Shown here: positions 49,535-59,136 of the stretch, in pieces
Numbering within the stretch: position 1 is the stretch's first letter
Layout: each line of letters starts with the position of its first letter
NCBI RefSeq assembly: GCF_018446385.1
Contig: NC_056005.1
Coordinates: 61,044,239 to 61,108,238 of the forward strand
Direction of reading: 5' to 3'
From: Zingiber officinale
Lineage: Eukaryota; Streptophyta; Magnoliopsida; Zingiberales; Zingiberaceae
DNA length: 64,000 nt
Made by a program: the position numbers and the translations under genes
Notes under the pieces: model-generated
What the model saw: only the letters and a program-made list of their open reading frames with translations
The model's database searches: none
Told to the model about the DNA's origin: nothing

Positions 49535-51901
49535 TGTAACGACCCGCCTTCTGGGTACTAAGCTGTAAGGCGAATCGCTACAATTCTGCTAAGCTATACT
49601 GCGCGGAAAGCTGGGCTAATTAAAATTTTACTCTACTATAACTAAGACAGCTGATAAGAAAGGTCTAAAGACCTCCTTTGCTGGTGTACATGTGCTAAAG
49701 AGGGGAAACTAAACATCCCAACTTAGCTAGGGACTCATAATTTACTTCCCAGCTAGCTGCTGATCGATCCACGGATCGATCAGACCTGCTACGATTCTGT
49801 CCCCAGCTGGATCGGTCGGCAGACCGATCCAGGTATGTCTGGATCGGTCGGCAGACCGATCCAGGAACCTGGAAATTCTCCGAAAGCTACTGTATTGCGC
49901 GGGATCGGTCGGCAGACCGATCCAGGAACCTGGGAATTCTCCGGAAGCTACTGTATTGCGCTGGATCGGTCGGCTGACCGATCCAGTGGCACGATCAGGC
50001 TCTGATCGGTCTGGAGACCGATCAGAGTCTGATTTCGCCCGGAAAATCAGACTTCAGCACTTTGGCGTGCCAAAATACAATCTAACGACTACCTACTGCA
50101 TAATAAACTATTCTAACAACATGTAATAACATTCTAACATGATTACTGACATTTTAAAACATTCTTTCATAGTTCAATGCGTTCCAAATCTAAATTGCAT
50201 GAAAATGAAAGTATCAAAACTAATAAGCTGAAAGTGCTGAACGTAAATGCTAACGAGTTCTAATGCATAATTAAAACTTGTTAGATCCCTGAGATCTTTC
50301 ATTCCAGTTCCACACACACACACCATCTCCGCATTGCCCTCCAGCCCCCACTGCTAGTCCACTTTTCCTTTACCTTTATCTGCAGTATAAGAAAAGTAGT
50401 ATCTGTAAGCTAACAAGCTTAGTAAGAAACCATCTACCTCACAAAATCATGCATACGATGCAGTTATGATTTGAAAACATGCTATTCGAAAATATTTTGA
50501 ACAGGCTAGCATGGCATGGCATACAATCATAGAAACATGGCATACTGAACAAGTCATGGCATAGCATACAACTAATCATAAAGCTAACATAGAGAACTGA
50601 ACTGAAACATAATACTGAGCTAAACTAAACTAAACTGAAGCTGAAATCAACTCAACTAACATAACTGATTTTGAGTTTGAAAACTAGTACATAATAAGTG
50701 AAAATAATAAACATGCTGTTGGGCCCGGCAACTGTACTTGCTGTGCGCGCATCCCTACTAGACCCGGGGTTGCAAGTCCCGAATTTAGCAGGGTTTACTA
50801 GGTTGTCTGAACCTAGGGACGACTGTGGGAGTCCAACCCAATGGATATCTAATCCAGTACAGTGCCACTGAAAATAAAATACTGAAATAGCTAATACATG
50901 CTTTTTCATACTATTCCTAGGTTATCTGAACCTAGAGCTAGGTTATCTAAACCTAGAGGCGACTGTGGGAGCCCACCCATTGGATATCTAATCCATATAA
51001 GCTGAAATAAACTGAAAATACTGAATAGATACCTCTAAAGTATCTAACTGAGCTGTTACAAATGCCTATGGTGCATTTTTACTAAACTAGCTATTTTATC
51101 GAACACCTGGGATGCTCTAACTCTTCTCCCTATTAGGGAGACCACCTCTAGGCACCCGACAACATCTAACCTCCTATTTGAAGAGGGAAGACATGCCTGG
51201 CCCATCTAAAGGTGCTCAACTAAGTCCCTAATCTGCGAAGAGAGTTAAATACACCCTAGATATCGATAAAAATCCGCATACATCCTAACTAAAGTATAAA
51301 AACTCAACCGGAAGCTATTATACTGCAGGTGAGGGGTTTCTTACCTCTTGATCGTAATTTCTTACGATTCTATTCGCTAGAACTCCGGTGGAGATGATCC
51401 TCTCGACGATCCGATCACGTCTTCGCGTTCCTCTCGCGGAGAAGAACCTCTTTCGTGTTGGAGTCGTCGCCGGAAGATGAACCTAGGGACCTTGGGCTAG
51501 GGCGCCGAGAGAAGGAGGAGGAAAGAAGAGGCGGCGTGAGGTTTTGGGAGAGGAGAAAAAGTGGCGTGAGGTTTTGGTTGAGAGATTTCCAAACCAAAAC
51601 TAAGTTAAAATAAACCAAACCCACTTGAACCTCCTATTTATATTAAGTGGTAATTTCCGCCCAAACCTAACATAAATATTATTGAATCCCTTTCCTTTCA
51701 GCACGGCCCTGCTGGGTTCACTGGTTTCTAACATTATCCGTAAACCGTAGGTCTCGGGTTCAATTCCCGCTTAGGCCGTTTTACGATTCTATTTATTTTT
51801 GCTACTTCCGCTACTCGGAAAATTCCGGAAAAATATCTAAAAACTCCAGAAAAATCATAGAATAATTCTAAAATAAATTCGGGAATTTTTCGGGCTTTAC
51901 A
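49535..51901 (-). repeat. Chromovirus LTR, right (5' LTR, 2367 bp)
   Basis: Intact LTR with clean TGTAAC...TTTACA ends. Near its end (51757-51775) lies CTCGGGTTCAATTCCCGC, a tRNA T-arm-like stretch also found in the left LTR at 44935. Confidence 0.95.
49761..50027. repeat. Palindrome array in right chromovirus LTR
   Basis: Six inverted repeats: 49761-49782, 49807-49832, 49839-49864, 49900-49925 (left arm starts CGGG, one mismatch), 49961-49986 and 50000-50027. The four middle ones share CTGGATCGGTC arms. The left LTR has three of these, so one unit was gained or lost after insertion or at reverse transcription. Confidence 0.95.
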
Positions 51902-51906
51902 CTTTG

Positions 51907-52200
51907 GTTTTGGCATGATTAGTTTTCCAGCCACCTTCCATAAAACTGTGTGCTGAATAGCTATACCATCTGAATAACTAAAGCATGATGAAGCAAAATG
52001 GAGTTCAGTAAAGCTATATTCTTTTAGCATTATTACCAAGACAATCAAATTTTGGCATCACAGAGTAAGCATTCATATACATCTGACTTGAAGATGAACC
52101 AAGAGGCTAGCATGAATACCAAAGGATGTCAAAAGACTAGCAATGACAACAAAGGCTTGTAGAGTAACCCAACAGATTTGTCTTTGTAAAGAGCATCTCT
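51907..52200 (-). pseudogene. Start of captured LRR gene exon A and upstream
   Basis: Minus-strand continuation of the exon split by the chromovirus. Directly upstream of the break the frame reads WKVAGKLIMPKPK and joins GLTSEIKKAPSYGLKW at 42790. The exon start is unclear, possibly after a TAG acceptor near 51970. The rest up to 52200 has no feature I can name and contains the switch point from reductase to LRR DNA. Confidence 0.55.
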
Positions 52201-52202
52201 AC

Positions 52203-53890
52203 CTGCATGGATGTTGTATGTCATGAATAGCATGGCCATTTGCAAAATTCAATCTTTTGTCCAGATATGGAACTTCTTCAAGCTTGACAAATACAACCCG
52301 GTATTCAGGAATGACAGCTGTATAAGGAGTAGATGCACCTGTCTCATTTTCATCCTGAAGTAACTTATCCAACTCCGGCCAAAGAAGCTCCTCCTGAAAG
52401 TACAGTTGATATTTCATATTCCACACAGGAGTAATGAGATAATGATGGGCAAAAGAGAAAAAAAATAGAAAACTAAAAAATAGCAGTAGACGACATTGAA
52501 ATTTGGATGGCATGTATAAAAGTTTGCTGATACTACATACCATGCAGAGAAGTCATCCTCAATACCCTGATCATCATCTCCTAACCCCACTTGGACAATG
52601 TGCTTGGCGCCTATGCAGAGGAAAAAAAATATAGAAGAATATCCAAGTACGAATGATGCTTAAATTCATTAAACACATCTACAAACTTGCACATGACTAC
52701 TACATTACAGTTGTATGTATGAAACTCACAGATAACATGACTACTCAACTGTTTCTTAGTAACTCCTCATACCATGTTGACTTTACAAGTTTTTAGAGTA
52801 ACAATTAGTCTACAAAACAAGTTAAATTCTCTAGAAAAATGAAATGCATGAACTTTGAGCTTGCAACTAAAGATAGGATTTAAAATCAGCTTTAGGAGCA
52901 TATGTGACTTAGTCAAATCACAAACTAAATAAATCAACTATATCCCTTGCTCATAAAGCAGTTCATCGACCACCACAGCAACCTTTGCAAGGACACAATA
53001 CACAAATATATTAGCCAAGCAATTCCCACAAAAAGAATACTGACAATTTCATCATGTCAAACCTTATTAAAATGTTCATATTGCTGATTGGCCAAACTAA
53101 ACACACCAAATTGAAGATTTTCCAGCCAGGTTCCTCTCTCTTTCACCTATAAAAACTAATAATCAGCAATCGATCAAGGCAAAAGGATTATTGGTAGAAT
53201 AGATTAACTAAATGTGCATGTTTCCAGAACCTCTGTAAACCATTTGTAGAATTCCTGGCTTTCAACATACGTAGCCAAGAAGAACAAAGCCAAGCTCTCC
53301 TTTTTCAGGTTCTCCTCGTACTCATCATCCTCAGTAGCATATTCGTCCTATAATTGAGGAAACTAACTACAGATCAGTCAATTAATCAGTAGTATTTCCA
53401 ATGATCTGAAACAGAAGGAAGATAATCTTACGATATCCATGACTTTAAATATGGCATTAGGGTACCGTGCTTTTGCCTCCTCAGCCAGCGCCTAGAAGGG
53501 GGGAAAATCTAAGATCATGGGAGAAAAATTCAAAAAATGAACTACTCGGATAAAAACCCTAACCTTCGCGAACCCCTCTGTCGTCCTGGTTTGCGTCCTA
53601 AAGAAGACGGTGACCTTCTTCTTCCCTTGGTCCTCCTCTGTATCCATCTGGGTCTTCACCACTAGCGGCTTCGGCGGCTCGGCGGGCTTCCTTCCGCTCG
53701 ATCGCCGGACGAAGAAGATTGCCACGCAACCGACAAGCACGGCGATGACTATGCTTAGGACGGCGATCAGCAGCCGGTTCTCCACGAACGCATCCCCGGT
53801 GGTGGAATCGAGCCCATATCCATCGGAGAGGGAGGCGACAACGACCGACAAGAGATCAAGGGACAACGCCTTCTCGGAACCTATCTGCAT
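52203..53890 (-). pseudogene. Captured NADPH-cytochrome P450 reductase, 5' half
   Basis: Seven exons: 53890-53564, 53491-53432, 53347-53231, 53146-53063, 52982-about 52946, 52610-52541 and 52393-52203. Exon 1 encodes the N-terminal membrane anchor (LLIAVLSIVIAVLVGCVAIFF) and the start of the FMN domain. Later exons hold [55 protein letters not shown] and NGHAIHDIQHPCR. The full enzyme (about 690-710 residues) passes electrons from NADPH to P450s at the ER; FAD and NADPH domains are absent here. Damage: the FMN loop T-Q-T-G-T reads T-Q-T-R-T; the conserved ATYGDGEPTDNA block is shortened to ATYVESQ; exon 5 lacks a GT donor; one base seems lost at the start of exon 7. Confidence 0.88.
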
Positions 53891-54075
53891 CTTGCCGGAT
53901 CGAGCGGTGAATCAGAAGCACAGATCTCCGATCTCTGTTTCTGTCTGCTTCGAATTGGGAGAATAAAGGAGGTCGAGATTGGGTCGGCGATGGGAGGGGA
54001 GGAGAAGATAGAAGCGGAGTAGGTGAGTCGCCCGAAGACGGCTCTCTCTCTCTGCCTCCCGTGGACGGCATCATA
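53891..54075 (-). promoter_or_regulatory. Captured reductase 5' UTR / upstream DNA
   Basis: GC-rich compared with the surrounding CACTA and LTR DNA, with a CT-rich stretch (54040-54060) typical of plant leaders on the minus strand. The boundary to CACTA-specific repeats lies near 54110. No clear TATA box. Confidence 0.45.
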
Positions 54076-54109
54076 TAGGGTTAGATTAGAGGGAAGAGTT
54101 GAAAATTTT

Positions 54110-54350
54110 AGCTAAGTATTGGTGGGAAAATTATCATAGACATCAAATTTTAAAAACCGATGTAAAAATAGGTGTCTATTAACAAAAAAACGAACGCTCA
54201 TAGACATCGCCTAAAAAACCGATGTCTATGAGCGAAAATCTGCGCTCATAGACACCGGTTTTTGGAAAAACCGGTGTAAAATACTTAAAGACATCAGTTT
54301 TTGCTTAAAATCGTTGTTGTTCCACTGATGTCTATGAGGGTTTTTGTTGT
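54110..54350. repeat. CACTA subterminal repeat array, right
   Basis: Repeats of CATAGACATC, AACCGATGT, ACACCGGTTTTT and TGTCTATGAG in both orientations, the same vocabulary as the left end at 38245-38560. This supports a single element spanning both ends. Confidence 0.85.
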
Positions 54351-54357
54351 AGTGATA

Positions 54358-56643
54358 GTATGTGGTGCCACATACAGAAAAGGATGTTATCAGTACCTTA
54401 TAAATTATAAATAGTAGCTCACGACCAAAATAGAAAAAAACAAACCATTGGAAGGTCGTAGTGTAATTAGGTATAAGTTTATCTTGACTATATAATTACA
54501 CTAGTACACTTAGAGTGTATTGAGTAGGACCATTAGAGGTCGTTTCTTTTATACTGACTTCATAAAGGAACAAAGACCTCAGTTATTATGGAAGTGTGTA
54601 CTCTTAATCCTAATATAATAACAAGCACATATATTTGATATTTATTTCTTTAATTTATCAATGGGTGAGATTTAGTTCGATAAATCAATAAGCTCGATAA
54701 GTTGGGAAATAATATTACTTATAGTGTGTGTTGTTGATTATAGAAGGAAACTGTGTCCTAGTAATCTAGGTTGATAATGTCCACAAGATGAGCTCATAAA
54801 GATTGTCATGTTAAACCCTGCAGGTGGACTTAGTCCGACATGACGATAAAGTTGAGTGGTACTATTCTTGGATTAAGACATTAATTAAATGAGTTGTCAG
54901 TAACTCAATTAGTGGACATTCGATATCTGAAACACAGGCAGACTAACACACTCATAATAAGAAGGAGCCCAAAAAAAATGTAATTTGGGATTGGTGCGGT
55001 AGTTCAATAATAGTTCTCTAGTGGAATGAATTATTATTGATAAAATTAAGTTGTGTTCGGGGCGAACACGGGATGCTTAATTTTATCGGGAGACCAAAAC
55101 CAATTCCTCCTCTCGGTCCCTATCGTAGCCTCTTATTTATAAAGTACTATACCCACCTATATCCACCTTCTATACCCACCTAAAGGGGCCCGGCCAAGCT
55201 AGCTTGGGAATCAAGCTAAGGTCGGCCTAAGCTTGGTTTATGGGTGGCCGGCCCTAGCTTGAACCCAAGCTAGAGGGGGCTGGCCATAATAAAATTAAAA
55301 GAATTTTAATTTTAATTTTTATTATGTGGAAGATATAATTTATTAAAGAGAATTAAATTAAAATATCTCTCTTAAAAGGATCTACAAAAGATTAAAGAAA
55401 GAGATTATATCTCTTTCCTTATTTGTAGATTGGAAAGATATTTTATTTTTTCTCTTTGAAAATTATTCACATGTTGAAAAATTAAAATTATAGAAATTTC
55501 TTTTTATCAACCATGAAGGGATTATAAAGGGAAATTTTATTTTTTAAAATTTCCAATGACAAATAAGGAAGTTTTAATTGTTGATTGAAACTCTCCTAAT
55601 TTTCTCTCTATGATGTGGCCGGCCATGATTAATTTATTAAGAAATTTTATTAAATTTTTCTTAATTAATTATTGTCAAGGAAAGTTAAGGAAATTTTATT
55701 ATAAATAAATTTCCTTATTTGCCAATGCCAAGGAATATAAAAGAAGGGGTAGGGGTGCCTTCATGGTACACAACTTCTATTGTTCTCTCCCTCTTTTCCT
55801 TGGTGTTGTGGCCGGCCATCCTCTCTTTCTTTCTTTCTCTTTGTGGTGGCCAAATTCTTCATCTCCCTTGGTGCTCTTGTGATGGCCGGATACTACTTGG
55901 AGAAGAAGAAGAAGAAGAAGGAGAGAAAGCTTGCATCCCTTGGAGCTTGGTTGGTGTTTTTTTCTTCTTCCTTGGTGAAGCTTTCTTGTTTTGGCCGAAC
56001 CTAGCTAGGAGGAGAAGAAGGTGTTTGGTGGTTTCTCATCTTGGAAGATCATTGCCCACACAACGTCTGAGGTTAGAAGAGAAATACGGTAGAAGATCAA
56101 GAGGTCTTTCTAAAACGTATAACTAGTAATTTTTCTTTCCGCATCATACTAGTTATTTTTGGAAATAATACCAAATACAAGAGGCTTACGATTCTAGTAT
56201 TTCAAATATTTTTTTCGATGTTGTGTTCTTTTGATTTATTTTTCCTTATGATTTGATTGTTCCTTTTGGTTAACCTAAAATTATTTTAGGAAATTATATA
56301 TTTGCTTTCCATAAAAGGTTTTGTCTAGTCGTTGGTGGTTGCTCCTATATCCAAGAAGGCCATGTGCCTCGCCACGTCAGTACTGGGAACCAATTATGGA
56401 AATTAATATTTAATGGAATTAATAACTTAAGGTGATTTGGATTGAACGTGTTAAGTTCCGCAGGAGATCCAAGACTAAACCTAAAAGAACAAATAGATTA
56501 AGTTTTGGATCAAACGTGTTAAGTTCTGCAGGTGATCCAAAATTTAATTTAAAATAACACATGGTAGCTAGGAAAAAGGTTCAGGCATTTGTACAAAATT
56601 TTTGTACAGTGGAAACTCTAGGTTTTCCGAGTAGCAACCAACA
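54358..56643 (+). repeat. Copia B 3' LTR, right part
   Basis: Continues the LTR text after the CACTA element, from GTATGTGGTGCC to GCAACCAACA. With 38108-38231 it totals about 2.41 kb and matches the 5' LTR at 26435-28850 with scattered substitutions and small indels, such as loss of a GG(T)-containing bit near 55055. Confidence 0.95.
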
Positions 56644-56648
56644 ACAAG

Positions 56649-57624
56649 GTGATGTTGGATCTCAACATTCTTGTAACTTGGGTAGTAATGATGTGTTGCT
56701 AGATACCGCTCATTACTTATGCTCCTAAATGGGGCATTACCAACGTTAGAAGAACCTATAGGGTTACACACTAAGGGCAATTAGATGGAGATTAGGTTCA
56801 TTAGATGAACCTAAATGATTATGTTCATATGATGAACCAAATTGGATTAAGAGTAATCCAAAGTAGGCTAATTGAGTTGGACTCAATTTGGTTCATGTGT
56901 TAAGTGAGTCTAATTTGGACTTAGACTCATTTAATTAATTTAATTCAATGAATAGAGATTCATTAAATTAAAATTGACTTGAACCAATCGTTAGATTAGA
57001 TCAACCAAGGGAGAGAAGTGGTCAAGTTTGACTTGACTTAAGTAGGAAGATGATGAGTCAAGTTTTGACTTGACTTTGACTTGTCAAATGCCACATCATC
57101 AAGGCTTCTTCATTTGGTCAAGTTTGACTTAACCAAATGCCACCTCATGGATGAGATCAAGAGACTTGACTCTTGATATTCCATGGGGGTTACATGCCTT
57201 GAAGTGGCCGGCCACTTTTAGGTGGAATGTAAAATTGATTTTTCATTTTTCAGGTGGTTGTAACTCCATCTTCTTCTTCCTCTTGAGTTTTCTTCTTGCT
57301 CTCCCTCTCCTCCCTACTGATCTCTAAGGTTGCTAGCACATCCTTAGAGATTTTTCTCCATCTCTTGCTTGTGTGGATACACATAGAGAAGTGTCTACTT
57401 TGACACTTTCGAGATCCGGCGAACCGAGGACAAGCGGGATTGAGAAGGGCTTCGCATCGAAGGTATAAATCTTTCTTCATGTAGGTCTAGGAGTAGATCT
57501 AAGTAGAAACTCGTACTCTTATTTAAATTTTGAATTCTATCCTTCGCACGAGATCCAGTGGCATGGGTGATTCGGGGTTTCCGCGACGCGAAAATGCGGT
57601 TTTCACGGCCCGAAAAACCCAACA
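56649..57624 (+). repeat. Angela-like shared LTR 2, right part
   Basis: Resumes at GTGATGTTGGATC after the ACAAG duplication and ends CCCAACA at 57624. It is immediately followed by another primer site instead of flanking host DNA, which makes this LTR the 3' LTR of unit 1 and the 5' LTR of unit 2. Confidence 0.95.
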
Positions 57625-57625
57625 G

Positions 57626-57638
57626 TGGTATCAGAGCC
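57626..57638 (+). other. Primer binding site, unit 2
   Basis: TGGTATCAGAGCC one base after the shared LTR, identical to unit 1. Confidence 0.9.
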
Positions 57639-59136
57639 ACGTGCGAAGCGAGTACGAGTTTAGATTCATATTTTTATGAAAAATAAAGATATGTAAACTT
57701 TCTGTAAATTCATGTTTTTATAGTTTTAATAGGTATTTTTCTCGTAGAAGCGAAGCACAAGTGTTTAGACACTTGTAGGCTTCGACTACCGAGAAGAAAT
57801 TTCCGAAACGGCAATGTTTCGCCCTAAAATTTTTTGGGACAGCGGGCTTAGGCACTGTTAGATCGCAAAGGAACCCTCGCGATGGTTAGATCACGGGTAG
57901 GGGCGCTGCCCCTGGCCCCGCAAGGGGATTCGTTCCGCGATTGCGCCCGAAAACGCTAAACGGGACCGCCGGAAAAAATTTACTCATAAAATTGTAAAAA
58001 TTATGAAAATTACAGAAAATTATGAAAAAAAATATAATTTAGAATTATATATTAATTTTGTGATAGTCATGGCCCAAACGACCTAAATTGGATTTGGAAA
58101 TGTGTTGTAATTCATAATACGGCCTGCGTGCCGTTATGTGATGTGCGTGCTGTATTTATTTATTTTTATTTTATTTTCACGACCTGCGCGTCGTGCCTTT
58201 CTCTTATATTCTGGTTGTAAATTAGATTTAGACTCGAATGTAACTCAAGTTTCAAAATTGTAATGTAAATTTTTAAGCGGTGGAAGGTCCACATGAGACG
58301 GAGTTACGAGGAGGGCGCGAGCAACACAAGGTGGTCAAACGAAGAAGCTTGAGAAGTTGTTGACCTTAGGTTGACCGTCCGATCTTCTCATTGGCTTGAG
58401 AAGATCATAGTAGGGCCATGACACAATCACAAAATAATTTAATTAATTGCTTATATGTATGTGATGCATGTTTAATTAAGTAGTTAATTAGTGCCTAGCG
58501 ATTAGATTAGATCTATATCATGCACATGATGCACCCCACGATTAGATTAGATCTAAATCAAGTATTTGATACGCATCATCGTTTAGATTAGATCTAAAAC
58601 GCGTCAACTCATAATGCCTACCATGCCGTGATACCTACCACTACCTCGATCGCATGTTGTTGTTGAATCTGCCAAAGCAGAGCGACACATACTATCTTGG
58701 TAGGGTACGGAGGGACAATCTTGGTCCCGCCTATCAACGCATGGGTGAGTACAACTCAATTAGATTAAGTATTCCTAGTTAACTCGGTTGGATCGAGTAT
58801 AACTATAGGCATTCTTCCAACGGTTGGAAAGATATGTCAAAATCACATATATATTAACTCTCGGGCGTATTAGCCAAAGCTAACTCGAGTTTTAATATAA
58901 ATACGGATATTGATCCTATAAACAAGAGTTGCATAGAGATGTAATTGGTAATCATTACCGACCGATCATACTAATTCTTGGGCGTATTAGCCAAAGCTAA
59001 CTCAAGGGTTAGTATGATGTGGATCTTGTCCCACATGAATTATAGAATTCAGTGAGAGCATCATTCAGTTAAAGTCCTAATTAAATGTTTAAGAATATGA
59101 TATTTATTTCTACTTTTATTTCTGTTGTAGAATACC
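57639..59136 (+). other. Untranslated leader, unit 2
   Basis: Near copy of 20131-21626, including the GATTAGATTAGATCTA repeats and the paired GGGCGTATTAGCCAAAGCTAAC segments. No credible ORF. Confidence 0.6.

Larger units (their letters stand above)
42801..51901 (-). mobile_element. Tekay/Del-type chromovirus, complete, nested in CACTA
   Basis: Flanked by the 5-bp duplication CTTTG (42796-42800 and 51902-51906). The right LTR (49535-51901) starts TGTAACGACCCGCC and ends GGGCTTTACA; the left LTR starts at 42801 with the same text. On the minus strand the order is primer site, gag, protease, reverse transcriptase, RNase H, integrase and a decayed chromodomain. It landed in exon A of the captured LRR gene, splitting it. 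The two LTRs differ by several small indels and by one palindrome unit. Confidence 0.95.
38232..54354 (-). mobile_element. Non-autonomous CACTA transposon carrying host gene pieces
   Basis: The ends are CACTACAACAAAAATCCTCA on the left and, reading inward from the right, CACTACAACAAAAACCCTCA; the inverted repeat extends to about 28 bases with one mismatch. The flanking duplication is ATA (3 bp), the CACTA (En/Spm) size; removing one copy restores the intact LTR text GATAACATAGTATG. Total 16.1 kb, of which 9.1 kb is a nested chromovirus, leaving about 7.0 kb. I see no TNPD/transposase domain, so it would need a partner element to move. Inside are pieces of at least three host genes, all on the minus strand and with introns: P450 reductase, an EMB2004-like LRR gene, an unknown exon and a NAC gene. 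Acquisition was therefore from DNA, not from mRNA. Confidence 0.93.
26435..56643 (+). mobile_element. Copia element B (Angela/Tork-type), nested in LTR 2
   Basis: LTRs of about 2.41 kb start TGTTGGAGTGTATACTGAAA and end GCAACCAACA. The 5-bp target duplication ACAAG stands at 26430-26434 and 56644-56648. Interior 28851-38107 carries gag-pol, split by a solo LTR at 32172-36324. The 3' LTR is split by a CACTA transposon at 38232-54354. Removing both gives an element of about 9.9 kb. Assignment to Angela or the wider Tork group rests on motif resemblance only. Confidence 0.95.
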
